A stretch of DNA of 55,400 bases from an uncultured Lachnospiraceae bacterium (GTDB taxonomy: Bacteria; Bacillota; Clostridia; Lachnospirales; Lachnospiraceae), in NCBI GenBank assembly GCA_945864145.1, contig CAMBAN010000005.1:1-55400 (forward strand), written 5' to 3'. Below are positions 8,691 to 18,212 of the stretch, in pieces. Numbering within the stretch: the first letter of the stretch is position 1; every line of letters starts with the position of its first letter. The notes below the pieces were generated by a model that did no database searches, was not told the DNA's origin, and saw only the letters and a list, made by a program, of their open reading frames with translations. The position numbers and the translations under genes were made by a program.

Positions 8691-10130
8691 CTACACCGTT
8701 CCTTTCTCGTACGTATACGCTGCCTGAATCAGTTTTTTCTCTTCAAAACTGTTTGCAAGCATCTGCATACCAATCGGCAATCCATTTGCATCCTTTCCGC
8801 ATGGTAGAGAAATACCCGGAATACCTGCAAGGTTTGCAGAAATGGTATAAATATCGCCAAGATACATTTTGATTGGATCTGAAAGACTTTGTCCAAGCTT
8901 TGGTGCTGTGGTCGGTGCAACAGGTCCTAAAATAATATCATATTTCTCAAAGGCTTCATCAAAGGCTTTTCTAATCATTGCCTTTACGCGAAGTGCTTTC
9001 AAATAGTATGCATCATAATAACCGGAGCTTAATACAAAGGAACCAAGCATAATTCTTCGTTTTACCTCAGGTCCAAAGCCTTCGGAACGGGTCTTTTTAT
9101 ACATATTGTGCAAGCCCTCTGCATCAGCAGCACGATAACCGTATTTAATACCATCAAAACGCTCCAGATTTGAGCTTGCTTCTGCTGCCGCAATGGTATA
9201 GTAAGTAGGAATCGCATAGGAAACAAGGCTTAAATCAAATTCCTCTACAATAGCACCCTTCTTTTCAAACTCCTTCGCTGCTGCAAGCACTGCATTTTTT
9301 ACTTCTTCGTCCAGTCCTTCTCCAAAATAATCTCTTGGAATACCAATTCTCATACCCTTTACATCATCCACTAAGGCTGAAGTAAAATCAGTATCCTTTC
9401 TGTCAATGGAGGTTGAGTCCTTTTTATCATAAGAAGTAATCACTTCTAAAACAGTGGCACAATCTGCTACATTTTTCGTAATTGGTCCAATCTGGTCCAG
9501 AGAAGAACCATAGGCAATAAGCCCGTATCTGGAAACTGTTCCGTAGGTAGGTTTTAAACCAACGACACCACAATAGGAAGCAGGCTGTCTGATAGAACCA
9601 CCTGTATCAGAACCTAATGCAAAAAAGCATTCATTCGCTGCTACAGCGGCTGCGGAACCACCTGAAGAACCACCAGGTACATGCTCTGTATTTCTTGGAT
9701 TTTTGGTTACACCATAGGCAGAGGTTTCTGTCGTAGAACCCATGGCAAATTCATCCATATTTGTTTTTCCAATCATAACAACACCGGCTTTTTCCAAATT
9801 GATAACCGCCTCTGCAGAAAAGGTTGGAATAAAATTATTTAAGATTTTGGAAGAACAGGTCGTAAGTACACCCTCTGTACACATATTATCCTTGATGGCA
9901 ACAGGTACACCTGCCAAAGGACCGGAAAGCTCTCCTGCCTCAATTTTCTTTTGTACTTCTTCTGCCTTTTTCAATGCCCCTTCTTTATCGATGGTCACAT
10001 AGGCATTGATTTCTTTTTCCACTTCTTCTATTTTAGAAAGCACTGCCTGCATGGCTTCCACCGCAGTAGTCTTTCCCTCTTTAATAGCTGCTGAAAGCTC
10101 AACAGCAGACAATGATAAAATATCTTCCAT
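8691..10130 (-). CDS. gatA: Asp-tRNA(Asn)/Glu-tRNA(Gln) amidotransferase subunit A
   Basis: Amidase-signature subunit that releases ammonia from glutamine for the transamidation. The catalytic Lys is in VAIKDNMCTEG, and the Ser-cisSer region is seen in GGSSGGSAAAVAANE and GSDTGGSIRQPASYCG. I start at the ATG at 10128-10130 (MEDILSLSAVEL, 479 residues). A GTG four codons upstream at 10142 lies directly against the AGAAAGG site, so it is less likely. It follows gatC and precedes gatB with very short gaps. All catalytic residues look intact. Confidence 0.96.
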   Translation of the reverse strand: MEDILSLSAVELSAAIKEGKTTAVEAMQAVLSKIEEVEKEINAYVTIDKEGALKKAEEVQKKIEAGELSGPLAGVPVAIKDNMCTEGVLTTCSSKILNNFIPTFSAEAVINLEKAGVVMIGKTNMDEFAMGSTTETSAYGVTKNPRNTEHVPGGSSGGSAAAVAANECFFALGSDTGGSIRQPASYCGVVGLKPTYGTVSRYGLIAYGSSLDQIGPITKNVADCATVLEVITSYDKKDSTSIDRKDTDFTSALVDDVKGMRIGIPRDYFGEGLDEEVKNAVLAAAKEFEKKGAIVEEFDLSLVSYAIPTYYTIAAAEASSNLERFDGIKYGYRAADAEGLHNMYKKTRSEGFGPEVKRRIMLGSFVLSSGYYDAYYLKALRVKAMIRKAFDEAFEKYDIILGPVAPTTAPKLGQSLSDPIKMYLGDIYTISANLAGIPGISLPCGKDANGLPIGMQMLANSFEEKKLIQAAYTYEKGTV

Positions 10131-10150
10131 ATTTGCAAACACGCCTTTCT

Positions 10151-10444
10151 CTAGTCAAACGTTCTTGGCACCATGAACATATTGTCCTTTTCACCCGGAG
10201 CATTTTTCAAGGTCTTTTCGCTTTCATCTCCGTTTGTCACAATATCCTCGCGAAATACATTCTGTACAGGAAATACATGAGACATTGGCTCAATACCTGT
10301 TGTATCTAACTCGTTTAACTGGTCGATATAGTCTAACATGCTTCCCATATCCTTTTTCGCCTGCTCCTTTTCCTCATCAGAAAGCTCAAGCTTTGCCAGG
10401 ATACCTACATATTCAATTGTTTCATCAGAAATAATATTAGACAT
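10151..10444 (-). CDS. gatC: Asp-tRNA(Asn)/Glu-tRNA(Gln) amidotransferase subunit C
   Basis: Small subunit (97 residues) that wraps GatA and GatB together. It matches the family in length and in the helical N-terminus ([20 protein letters not shown]) and the typical middle [12 protein letters not shown] with the C-terminal FREDIV region. ATG with a strong AGGAGG upstream. Located between aspS (10 bases) and gatA. Confidence 0.96.
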   Translation of the reverse strand: MSNIISDETIEYVGILAKLELSDEEKEQAKKDMGSMLDYIDQLNELDTTGIEPMSHVFPVQNVFREDIVTNGDESEKTLKNAPGEKDNMFMVPRTFD

Positions 10445-10454
10445 ATTTTTCCTC

Positions 10455-12191
10455 CTAACTTCTAACCTTGATATGCACTTCTCTAAGCTGCTGCTCTGTC
10501 ACATCGTTTGGTGCTCCGCACATCAAATCCTGTGCGGAACCGCTCATTGGGAAAGCAATGACTTCTCTGATATTTTCTTCATTTCTAAGAAGCATCAGCA
10601 TACGGTCAACGCCCGGAGCCATACCTGCATGTGGTGGTGCGCCAAACTGGAATGCCTGATACAGTGCGCCAAATTTACTCTTTAGAGTTTCTTCATCATA
10701 GCCTGCAATTTCAAATGCCTTTACCATGATTTCCATGTCATGATTTCTGACAGCACCGGAAGAAAGCTCAATACCGTTACACACGATGTCATACTGATAA
10801 GCTAAAATATCTAATGGATTTTTGGTCTGTAATGCCTCTAAGCCGCCCTGTGGCATAGAGAATGGATTGTGTGTAAAGCCAAGCTGTTTTGTTTCCGGGT
10901 CAAGCTCATACATTGGGAAATCATTGACATAGCAGAATCTATAAGCATTTTTCTCACATAAATCCAATTTATTTCCTAATTCAATTCTTAACTGACCTGC
11001 ATAGTAGTTTGCGCGTTCTTCCTTATCAGCGATAAAGAAAATCGTATCTCCTGCCTCTAATTTTGCAAGGTCTGCCAATTCCTTCTTTAATTCCTCCGGA
11101 ATAAATTTATCAATTGGTCCCTTATAGGTCATATCCTCAGCAACCTCTAAGTAACCAAGTCCACCCATACCCATATCGGTTGCAAATTTCAAAAGCTTTT
11201 CATGGAAGCCCTTTGACATCTCTGCATGTACTTTAATGGCTCTGACTGTTCTTCCAATAAATGGCTTAAAGGTACATTTCTGGAAGAAATCTGTCACGTC
11301 AATGATACGAAGCGGATTTCTCAAGTCAGGCTTATCACAGCCAAACTCTAACATAGCCTGTTTATAGCTGATAACCGGATATGGTGCCTGGGTTACCTCA
11401 AAGCCTTCCGGTGCAAATTTTTCAAAAGTAGCGGAAAGAACTTCTTCGCCCACACGGAATACATCCTCCTGTGTAGCAAAGCTCATCTCAAAGTCTAACT
11501 GATAGAACTCTCCCGGTGAACGGTCTGCTCTTGCATCTTCATCTCTAAAGCAAGGTGCAATCTGGAAATATTTATCAAAGCCGGATACCATGAGTAACTG
11601 CTTATACTGCTGTGGTGCCTGTGGTAATGCATAAAATTTTCCTTTATATTTTCTGGATGGAACAATATAATCTCTTGCTCCCTCCGGAGAAGAAGCACAA
11701 AGAATCGGAGTCTGAATTTCCATAAAGCCCATCTCTGTCATTTTTTGTCTTAAAAAGCTGATTACTTTAGAACGGAAAATAATATTCTCCTTTACTTTTG
11801 CATTTCTTAAATCCAAATAGCGGTATTTTAAACGTACATCTTCTCTGGTTTCCTTTGAAGTCATGATTTCAAAGGGAAGCTGATGATATACTTTACCTAA
11901 TACTTCAATGGATTTTGCTTCCAGTTCAATTGTACCGGTTGGAATTTTAGGGTTGTAGGTATCCTCATCTCTTTTTTCTACAGGTCCTTCGATGGAAATA
12001 CACATTTCCTTGGTAATACCATCTAACAGCTCTGTGTTTCTAAGCACTACCTGTAATACCCCATACATATCTCTCAAATCGATAAAGGATACGCCGCCAT
12101 GGTCTCTGATATTTTCTACCCAACCTGCTACCTGTAACGTCTGTCCGATATGCTGCTCTCCGATTTCCTGCATTGTAACTGTTCTGTACAT
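10455..12191 (-). CDS. aspS: Aspartyl-tRNA synthetase (probably non-discriminating)
   Basis: Class II synthetase of 578 residues with the bacterial layout: N-terminal OB fold for anticodon binding ([21 protein letters not shown]), motif 2 ([20 protein letters not shown]), a bacterial GAD insertion, and motif 3 ([13 protein letters not shown]). It charges tRNA-Asp and, judging by its operon with gatCAB, probably also tRNA-Asn, giving Asp-tRNA(Asn) for GatCAB to amidate. That second role is inference from context and from the T-box specifier. First gene of the operon; ATG with GGAGG 7 bases upstream, and a T-box leader ahead of it. Confidence 0.97.
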   Translation of the reverse strand: MYRTVTMQEIGEQHIGQTLQVAGWVENIRDHGGVSFIDLRDMYGVLQVVLRNTELLDGITKEMCISIEGPVEKRDEDTYNPKIPTGTIELEAKSIEVLGKVYHQLPFEIMTSKETREDVRLKYRYLDLRNAKVKENIIFRSKVISFLRQKMTEMGFMEIQTPILCASSPEGARDYIVPSRKYKGKFYALPQAPQQYKQLLMVSGFDKYFQIAPCFRDEDARADRSPGEFYQLDFEMSFATQEDVFRVGEEVLSATFEKFAPEGFEVTQAPYPVISYKQAMLEFGCDKPDLRNPLRIIDVTDFFQKCTFKPFIGRTVRAIKVHAEMSKGFHEKLLKFATDMGMGGLGYLEVAEDMTYKGPIDKFIPEELKKELADLAKLEAGDTIFFIADKEERANYYAGQLRIELGNKLDLCEKNAYRFCYVNDFPMYELDPETKQLGFTHNPFSMPQGGLEALQTKNPLDILAYQYDIVCNGIELSSGAVRNHDMEIMVKAFEIAGYDEETLKSKFGALYQAFQFGAPPHAGMAPGVDRMLMLLRNEENIREVIAFPMSGSAQDLMCGAPNDVTEQQLREVHIKVRS

Positions 12192-12243
12192 ACTTTAACC
12201 TCCACTTGACAAAAATTTTTACTGCTTCCGGGAGATTTTCAAA

Positions 12244-12511
12244 TAAAAAAAGTCCCGGAATACATTTTTGTATTCCGGGACGGATAAATCTATTATCCGC
12301 GGTACCACCCGCATTGGTAAGCCGTCATCTCCATCAAGATGTTTTATCGCCCTACCCACTCTTTCATTTAACGCATGAGTACGTATTACCCTACTTAGTT
12401 CAGATAATCTGCTCCAGAGTGTTCCCTTTATTAACTTCCGCGAACAGCGCTTTCAGTCGGTGACGCCGTATTCCTGTCGTTTCCCTTAATAAGAGTCTCT
12501 TTCTTCGCATT
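12244..12511 (-). promoter_or_regulatory. T-box riboswitch of aspS-gatCAB, specifier GAAC
   Basis: Read on the minus strand, the leader has a Stem I (TTATTAA pairing with TTAATAA, base AGAG with CTCT), then the canonical T-box GGGTGGTACCGCG at 12298-12310, then a terminator. The unpaired 3' side of the specifier loop reads AGGGAACA: AAC at 12421-12423 (Asn) overlaps GAA at 12422-12424 (Glu). No Asp codon (GAC/GAT) sits there. Uncharged tRNA should stabilise the antiterminator and switch on the operon. A leader of this kind with overlapping Asn/Glu codons is, as I recall, described for the transamidation operon of Clostridium acetobutylicum. Confidence 0.93.
12245..12281 (-). terminator. T-box terminator hairpin
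   Basis: Stem GTCCCGGAATAC (12252-12263) with GTATTCCGGGAC (12270-12281), followed on the minus strand by a run of seven T (12251-12245). It is the off-state structure of the T-box and competes with the antiterminator that includes the GGTGG element. Confidence 0.92.
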
Positions 12512-12543
12512 TCAAGATGTATAATTATTCAATACATAGATGT

Positions 12544-12572
12544 ATCATATCACAGTGTACATAATTATGCAA
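12544..12572 (-). promoter_or_regulatory. Promoter of the aspS-gatCAB operon
   Basis: TTGCAT (12567-12572), exactly 17 bases, then TATGAT (12544-12549), all on the minus strand. Transcription would begin near 12537, some 25 bases ahead of Stem I. Confidence 0.75.
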
Positions 12573-12583
12573 GATACTTTCTC

Positions 12584-13732
12584 TTATTTTTCCAGCAAAC
12601 TTTTATCTTTGAAATTGCTGACATAACGTTCTACTGTTTCTAACACGATAACGTCCGGTTTGTATTGTTCTAACATACCCAGAGAAAATTCATCCTTCCA
12701 GTTAATCCATTCTACCTGTCCAAAATATGCTTTTGACACGGTAGAAAAGAAGCCGCCAAAGGAATCTCCTACTACTAAAACAGTTTTATCCTGAAACATA
12801 TCAGGGTTAGCAGAATCCGGATCAATCACATATACAGTATCTATTGCATATTCCTTATCCACCCCTGCAATCGTAGCTAAATCGCCTGCAAGCTCCTGCG
12901 AATTGATATCAAAATGAACATCGGAGACCTCCTCCTTCTGTCCATATGCTGTTTCATAGAAGTTTTGAAAGCCAACAAAAGCACCTATCTGATTCCAATG
13001 CGTATCCGTCTTATAATACACTTGATAATCCTTGCTGGCTTCTATCAGTTCTTTTTTCGGATATACATACGTAACATCCGAATTTGCCCATAAATATTCT
13101 GCGACCTGGTCTGCACGTGTTGTTTCATTGACACGCGCCACCGTATCAGGCATATATTGCTCATATACAGATTCCTTATTAGGTGCGCAGAAAACATAAA
13201 ACTCTATGCCACGCTCCTCAAAATAATCACGCATTTCTTCCAGATTATTTTTTACCTGTAAAAGCTCCTCCTCTGTATAATGATTGATACCCATATAATC
13301 ATAAATCGGGTAACCGTCATTTTGGGTTTTATAGAACAGATAATTGTCTTTTCCGACGAGTACCTGCGTTGACTCAATATACATACCGCCCGTCATCCAT
13401 TTGGTTAATTGCGTATTGAAAGCTATCATTTTCGTCTTTCCAAAAAGCATATCCGTAAAGGTATTTATTCTTGTCTGTAAAGCTAAAAACCAATTTTGTT
13501 TTTGTGCTTCCTGTTCTGGTTGACTTTCCTCCGTGCTTTCTTCTGTTACTACATTTTCCTGTGCTGTATTTTGCTGCAGTGTTCCGTTTTGTTCCAGTAA
13601 ATCCTGCACTGCACTGTCTGTTCCGTTTTCTGTCTGTGGCACGACGCTTCTAAATAATGTCACCACAAATACACTCATGATGAACAGAAGAAATACAATT
13701 GTTATCCATTTATCTCTTTTTTTCATAGTCAT
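12584..13732 (-). CDS. DHHW/AlgX-like protein of an MBOAT acylation pair
   Basis: Membrane-anchored extracellular protein of 382 residues: one N-terminal membrane helix (about 9-29), a low-complexity Gln/Glu/Thr linker (about 35-80), then an SGNH-like domain. The motif DTHWN (243-247) and GDSFGG (322-327) give the catalytic Asp, His and Ser expected for the AlgJ/AlgX/DHHW family. Such proteins take an acyl group delivered by an MBOAT partner and transfer it to an extracellular polymer. The MBOAT gene is directly upstream (33 bases), and dapF precedes that. The acylated polymer is unknown. The T-box promoter of the next operon begins just behind its stop. Confidence 0.82.
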   Translation of the reverse strand: MTMKKRDKWITIVFLLFIMSVFVVTLFRSVVPQTENGTDSAVQDLLEQNGTLQQNTAQENVVTEESTEESQPEQEAQKQNWFLALQTRINTFTDMLFGKTKMIAFNTQLTKWMTGGMYIESTQVLVGKDNYLFYKTQNDGYPIYDYMGINHYTEEELLQVKNNLEEMRDYFEERGIEFYVFCAPNKESVYEQYMPDTVARVNETTRADQVAEYLWANSDVTYVYPKKELIEASKDYQVYYKTDTHWNQIGAFVGFQNFYETAYGQKEEVSDVHFDINSQELAGDLATIAGVDKEYAIDTVYVIDPDSANPDMFQDKTVLVVGDSFGGFFSTVSKAYFGQVEWINWKDEFSLGMLEQYKPDVIVLETVERYVSNFKDKSLLEK

Positions 13733-13765
13733 TTTGCCCTTTCATCCAATCAAATCCCTGTTACC

Positions 13766-15175
13766 TTAGAAATTAAAGTAAATAAATGGGTTGTACGCAT
13801 TGTTAATGATAAAGGAAACTGATACGACTAATACGACCAAAATTCCTACCGTATATACCGCCTGCCAAATTTTGCTGTCCTTGAGTTTTTCATCAAGCTT
13901 TGGCATAAACGGCGTACAACTGATAAGTGCTACTGCATAATAAATCCAATTTTGCCTGATATAAGCCCATACAGACTTGTCCATAAAGCCTTTTGCACCA
14001 ATGCCAAACATCGCCTTGATATAAACAATGGCACCTGAAAGATTATCAGATCTGAAAATAACCCAGCCTAAAACTACAAACAGCATGGTATAAATATGTC
14101 CCCACCAACTGTTCTTTTTGCTTAAGCCTGTAAATTTCTCAAAAGTAAGAATGACAAAATACATCAGTCCCCATGCAATAAAAGTCCAGTTTGCTCCATG
14201 CCAGATACCTGTCAATAGCCATACCACAAATAAATTAAATACAAGTCTTGGCTTGGACACACGGCTTCCTCCAAGTGGGAAATATACATAGTCTCTGAAC
14301 CACGTCTGTAAAGACATATGCCATCTTCTCCAAAATTCAGAAACGGTTGTGGAGATATACGGATAATTAAAGTTTTCTTCAAACTTGAAACCAAACATCA
14401 TGCCAAGTCCGATTGCCATATCTGAATAACCGGAAAAATCAAACAGAATCTGTAGAGAATACGAAATCGCACCAAGCCAGGCCATACCCCAGGATGCCTG
14501 TAATTCACCCTGAATCAATAAATCAAAGGCTGCGTCTGCTACTACTGCCATATTGTTGGCAAGCAATACCTTTTTACCAAGTCCGATGCAAAAACGGGTA
14601 ACACCCGCTGAAAAATCAGCCCAGTTCTCTACTCTATGTTCTATCTGCTCTGCTACCGTTTCATATCTGACAATAGGACCCGCAATCAGCTGTGGGAACA
14701 AAGACACATACAATCCTACCTGTAAAGGATTTTTCTGTACTTTTCCATGTCCACGATAGACGTCAATCACATAGGACATCGCCTGAAACGTAAAAAAGGA
14801 GATACCGATAGGTAATGCAACTTGCGGCTCCGGAATACCTAAGTGTAAAAAGCGATTTAGCTGTGAAGCCACAAAACCACTATATTTGAACCAGCCTAAG
14901 ATACCTACATTCGTAAGCACCATACACGCCATAACCAGTTTTGCCACATTTTTGGTATCCCGGAAACGGTCTACCAGCACTCCATATAAATAATTCAATA
15001 TAATTGTCGCAATCATCAAAAATACATAAGACGGTTCGCCCCATGCATAAAAAAACAGACTGGCAATTAACAAAAATATATTTTTTGCATTTTTTGTCTT
15101 ACGTAAAAATCCGTAATAAATCACCAGTACAACCGGTAAAAATACGAATAAAAAAACCTCGCTAGGAAATAACAT
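13766..15175 (-). CDS. MBOAT-family O-acyltransferase (AlgI-like)
   Basis: Polytopic membrane acyltransferase of 469 residues with about ten hydrophobic segments. It begins with the typical MLFPSEVFLFVFLPVVL. Conserved signatures are PQLIAGPIVRY, FWRRWHMSLQTWFRDYVYFPLGG and GIWHGANWTFIAWG, whose His is the presumed active-site residue. It should move an acyl group (often acetyl) across the membrane to the DHHW partner encoded next. GGAGG lies just ahead of the ATG. The operon order dapF-MBOAT-DHHW is tight. A second MBOAT at 41553-42980 has a different type of partner. Confidence 0.92.
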   Translation of the reverse strand: MLFPSEVFLFVFLPVVLVIYYGFLRKTKNAKNIFLLIASLFFYAWGEPSYVFLMIATIILNYLYGVLVDRFRDTKNVAKLVMACMVLTNVGILGWFKYSGFVASQLNRFLHLGIPEPQVALPIGISFFTFQAMSYVIDVYRGHGKVQKNPLQVGLYVSLFPQLIAGPIVRYETVAEQIEHRVENWADFSAGVTRFCIGLGKKVLLANNMAVVADAAFDLLIQGELQASWGMAWLGAISYSLQILFDFSGYSDMAIGLGMMFGFKFEENFNYPYISTTVSEFWRRWHMSLQTWFRDYVYFPLGGSRVSKPRLVFNLFVVWLLTGIWHGANWTFIAWGLMYFVILTFEKFTGLSKKNSWWGHIYTMLFVVLGWVIFRSDNLSGAIVYIKAMFGIGAKGFMDKSVWAYIRQNWIYYAVALISCTPFMPKLDEKLKDSKIWQAVYTVGILVVLVVSVSFIINNAYNPFIYFNF

Positions 15176-15192
15176 AGCGCTCCTCCTGTTTT

Positions 15193-16047
15193 TTAGTAAT
15201 CTTTCACTTCACCCTCGTATACAAACTTTGCCGGACCTGTCAGATACACATTGGCATCTTCGCTATCCCACTCACAGCAGAGCTTGCCACCTAACAGTTT
15301 AACAGTAACTTTCCTTTCCGTCAAACCATTTATATAACTTGCAACCAGCGCTGCACAACAGCCTGTTCCGCAGGCAAGCGTTTCTCCTACACCACGTTCC
15401 CAGACTCTCAGCGTAAGGTGTTCTCTGTCCATAACTTTCACAAATTCCACATTTGTATGCTCCGGAAATCTCGGTCCATAGGCTATTTTCGGTCCTATTC
15501 TCTCTACAAGCTCCTTTGTAGGGCTTTCCACATAAATAACCGCATGTGGATTTCCCATAGAAACGCAGGTCATTCTTAATACTTCGAATGCATCTCCAAT
15601 TGTCTCATTTATGACAAAATCACTTGCGGAAAGAACAGGGATTTTTTGTGCCATAAGCTCCGGTTTTCCCATATTTACCCGTATCTGTAAAGGTTCCTCT
15701 TTCAAAATTTCAATTCCCTTTACTGCTCCTCCACAGATAACATTACATCTCTTTTCTTTCAAATATCCCATTTTATACACATATGCAGCCACGCAGCGCA
15801 TACCATTTCCACACATATTGGCTTTGGAACCGTCCATATTATATATTTCCATGGAAAACCGTTCCAAAGAAAGCTTATCTTCTCTTGGTAGCTTTTTTAC
15901 ATATAATATACCGTCTGCCCCTACTCCAAAATGCCTGTCACAAAGCTTTTTGGCGATTTTGCCTTTTTCCTTCTCCTCCACTGTTTCTTTTTCTTCATCA
16001 ATTAGAATGTAATCATTTCCACAGCCCTGCATTTTTGTGAATTTCAT
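15193..16047 (-). CDS. dapF: Diaminopimelate epimerase
   Basis: Converts LL- to meso-diaminopimelate for lysine and peptidoglycan synthesis. Both active-site cysteines are visible, Cys79 in NMCGNGMRC and Cys225 in LACGTGCC. The N-terminal MKFTKMQGCGNDYILID is diagnostic; 284 residues is normal length. ATG with GGAG 6 bases upstream. It is the first gene of an apparent operon with the MBOAT and DHHW genes (17-base gap), which places a cell-wall precursor enzyme together with an envelope acylation pair. Confidence 0.96.
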   Translation of the reverse strand: MKFTKMQGCGNDYILIDEEKETVEEKEKGKIAKKLCDRHFGVGADGILYVKKLPREDKLSLERFSMEIYNMDGSKANMCGNGMRCVAAYVYKMGYLKEKRCNVICGGAVKGIEILKEEPLQIRVNMGKPELMAQKIPVLSASDFVINETIGDAFEVLRMTCVSMGNPHAVIYVESPTKELVERIGPKIAYGPRFPEHTNVEFVKVMDREHLTLRVWERGVGETLACGTGCCAALVASYINGLTERKVTVKLLGGKLCCEWDSEDANVYLTGPAKFVYEGEVKDY

Positions 16048-16157
16048 GGGCAGCTCCGATTTTTTCTCTTATCCTATCATATGTATCACTATGCAAAAGC
16101 GTGCACCTCCTGTCGGAGACTTTTATCATGCAGAAAACGATTTTTTCTATACAATAA

Positions 16158-16192
16158 AAGGATTGCGTCCTTATTTCCAGACTGCAATCCTT
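16158..16192 (-). terminator. Terminator of the glnA-ANTAR operon
   Basis: AAGGATTGC (16158-16166) pairs with GCAATCCTT (16184-16192); on the minus strand it is followed by TTATTG. The hairpin overlaps the stop codon of the ANTAR gene. Confidence 0.65.
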
Positions 16193-16733
16193 ACATAATA
16201 GATAATACCATCTGTGCTGTCTCCACCAGACTGGTTCCATTATCCATGCTATGCTTTTGTAAATATCTGTGGGCTTCCTCTTCTGTCATATGATTACGTT
16301 CCATCAGTAAAGCCTTTGCAGCATTAATCGTTATCGTATCCTGCTCGCTTCTCACCTTTGGTTTTTCTCTGAGTTTTTTACGTCTGCGCACCATATTCTG
16401 TGACATCATACCAATTGTATTTATCAGTTCGTGCACTTTTAATGGCATGGCCAATCCAACGATTCCTGTCGCAGAGACTTCAGAAAGAACTCTCTGCGAC
16501 GCCATGGTAACCATCTCAAAACCATCCGGAAGATTTTCCTTTAGCTCCAGGCATATCATATCGACTAATCTATATCCACATATCACAATTCCATCATGAA
16601 ATTCATCCACATAGCTTAGTGCCTGTGCACCGGAAGTGCACACTGCTGCTACGCTAAAGCCATTTTTGACAAGTACATTTTTAATGCTCTTTGCATCTTC
16701 TATCTTGCCAAAGGCTACGATAATATTAGTCAT
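16191..16733 (-). CDS. ANTAR-domain RNA-binding regulator with degenerate receiver
   Basis: 180 residues in two parts. The N-terminal half has the receiver pattern (NIIVAFGKIEDAKSIKNVL, then GIVICGYRLVDM), but the usual phospho-acceptor Asp is replaced by Cys-Gly (ICGYRL), so it probably is not phosphorylated there. The C-terminal ~50 residues form an ANTAR helix bundle (INAAKALLMERNHMTEEEAHRYL), a domain that binds paired hairpins in RNA and prevents termination. It follows glnA by 37 bases, a common clostridial arrangement that links it to nitrogen control. I choose the second of two adjacent ATGs because AGGAGG is 6 bases from it. Confidence 0.87.
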   Translation of the reverse strand: MTNIIVAFGKIEDAKSIKNVLVKNGFSVAAVCTSGAQALSYVDEFHDGIVICGYRLVDMICLELKENLPDGFEMVTMASQRVLSEVSATGIVGLAMPLKVHELINTIGMMSQNMVRRRKKLREKPKVRSEQDTITINAAKALLMERNHMTEEEAHRYLQKHSMDNGTSLVETAQMVLSIM

Positions 16734-16770
16734 CATACACCTCCTAACTACAGTTTCTTAATAAAACAAG

Positions 16771-18102
16771 TTAGAATTTGTATAAATAAGACTCAATTTC
16801 CCAGGCTGTAACCTGACCATCGTATTCCTTCCATTCGTTGATTTTGGATTCAAAATACTGTTCAAACACACGATCTCCTAAAAGATCGCGTAACAGACTA
16901 TCCTTTTTCATTTCATTACAAGCATCTAATAAATCAGTAGGAAGCTTTTCAATGCCTCTGTCTTTTGCTTCCTTTTCTGACAGTGTATTGATATTGCCAT
17001 GAATCTCTGCACCAGGCTCAATTTTATTTTTGATACCATCCAAACCAGCCATCAGACATGCTGCAAATGCCAGATAAGGATTGGCAGCCGGGTCCGGACT
17101 TCTAAGCTCAATTCTGGTACCTGCTCCTCTTGTAATCGGAATACGAATCAAGGTATTTTCTCCTAAGGTACTCCAGGATACATAAACCGGCGCTTCAAAG
17201 CCCGGCTTTAATCTCTTATAAGAATTTACCAACGGATTTGTCACTGCACAAATGCCCTTGACATGCTTCATCAGCCCCCCCATAAAATAGTATGCTTCTT
17301 TGCTTAAACCATTTTCTCCATTTGGGTCATCAAAAATATTTTTGCCATCTTTCTTTAAGGACATATTGATATGCATACCGGAACCACAGAACTCTTTTCT
17401 TGGCTTTGGCATAAAGGTTGCATGCAGACCATGATGCTTTGCAATTGTCTTTACAGCAAGCTTAAAGGTCATAATCTGGTCTGCTGTTGTCAATGCCTCG
17501 TCATACTTAAAATCAATCTCATGCTGAGATGGTGCCTTTTCATGATGAGATGCCTCAACAGTAAAGCCCATATCCTCTAAGGTCAGCACGATATCACGTC
17601 TTGCATTCTCCCCTGAATCCAGTGGTCCCATGTCAAAGAATCCAGCCTGCTCATTGGTATTGGTCGTTGGTCTTCCATCCTCATCAGCATTAAAAAGGAA
17701 AAACTCGCACTCTGGCCCTACGTCAAAGGTATAACCCAAATCAGCAGCTTCCTTCAATGCTTTCTTTAAAATATATCTGCAGTCTCCCTCAAAAGGTGTT
17801 CTGTCTGTACAATAGACATCACAGATAAATCTTGCCACCTTTCCCTGCTGAGGTCTCCATGGAAAAATGACAAAGGTGTCTAAATCTGGGTATAAGAACA
17901 TATCTGCATTGTCTGTCGGAAGCATTCCCTCCACCAAAGAACAATCAAACATGCAATCATTATTTAAAGCTTTTTCCAGCTGGCTTGAAGTAATTGCCAC
18001 ATTTTTAAAATTTCCTTCAATATCCGTAAACTGCATACGGATAAATTCAACATCCTCTTCTTCAATTAAATTAATAATATCCTGTTTGGTATATTTTGGC
18101 AT
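16771..18102 (-). CDS. glnA: Type I glutamine synthetase
   Basis: Makes glutamine from glutamate, ammonia and ATP. The 443-residue length is that of the GSI-alpha group found in Firmicutes, which lacks the adenylylation region. Visible signatures: MQFTDIEGNFKNVAI near the start, SHHEKAPSQHEIDF (metal ligands), GSGMHINMSL (substrate loop) and RIPITRGAGTRIELRSPDPAANPYL near the end. It has its own promoter and is followed by the ANTAR gene in the same transcript. The control is probably by product feedback and the neighbouring RNA-binding regulator, the latter inferred. Confidence 0.96.
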   Translation of the reverse strand: MPKYTKQDIINLIEEEDVEFIRMQFTDIEGNFKNVAITSSQLEKALNNDCMFDCSLVEGMLPTDNADMFLYPDLDTFVIFPWRPQQGKVARFICDVYCTDRTPFEGDCRYILKKALKEAADLGYTFDVGPECEFFLFNADEDGRPTTNTNEQAGFFDMGPLDSGENARRDIVLTLEDMGFTVEASHHEKAPSQHEIDFKYDEALTTADQIMTFKLAVKTIAKHHGLHATFMPKPRKEFCGSGMHINMSLKKDGKNIFDDPNGENGLSKEAYYFMGGLMKHVKGICAVTNPLVNSYKRLKPGFEAPVYVSWSTLGENTLIRIPITRGAGTRIELRSPDPAANPYLAFAACLMAGLDGIKNKIEPGAEIHGNINTLSEKEAKDRGIEKLPTDLLDACNEMKKDSLLRDLLGDRVFEQYFESKINEWKEYDGQVTAWEIESYLYKF

Positions 18103-18212
18103 GATTCATTTCCTTCCCATTTATACGTTATTTTGTTCCATTTGTGCATTATTTTGAAACATTCGACATTTTATCTTATTTTTTTATATTCTTTTACCAT
18201 TCACACGGAATT

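Noticed and set aside
12206-12463. An 85-codon plus-strand frame over the T-box leader
   Set aside because: It lies antisense to a conserved structured RNA and shows no protein family.
18103-18212. Paired ANTAR hairpins in the glnA leader
   Set aside because: I looked for two hairpins with hexanucleotide loops on the minus strand and found none.
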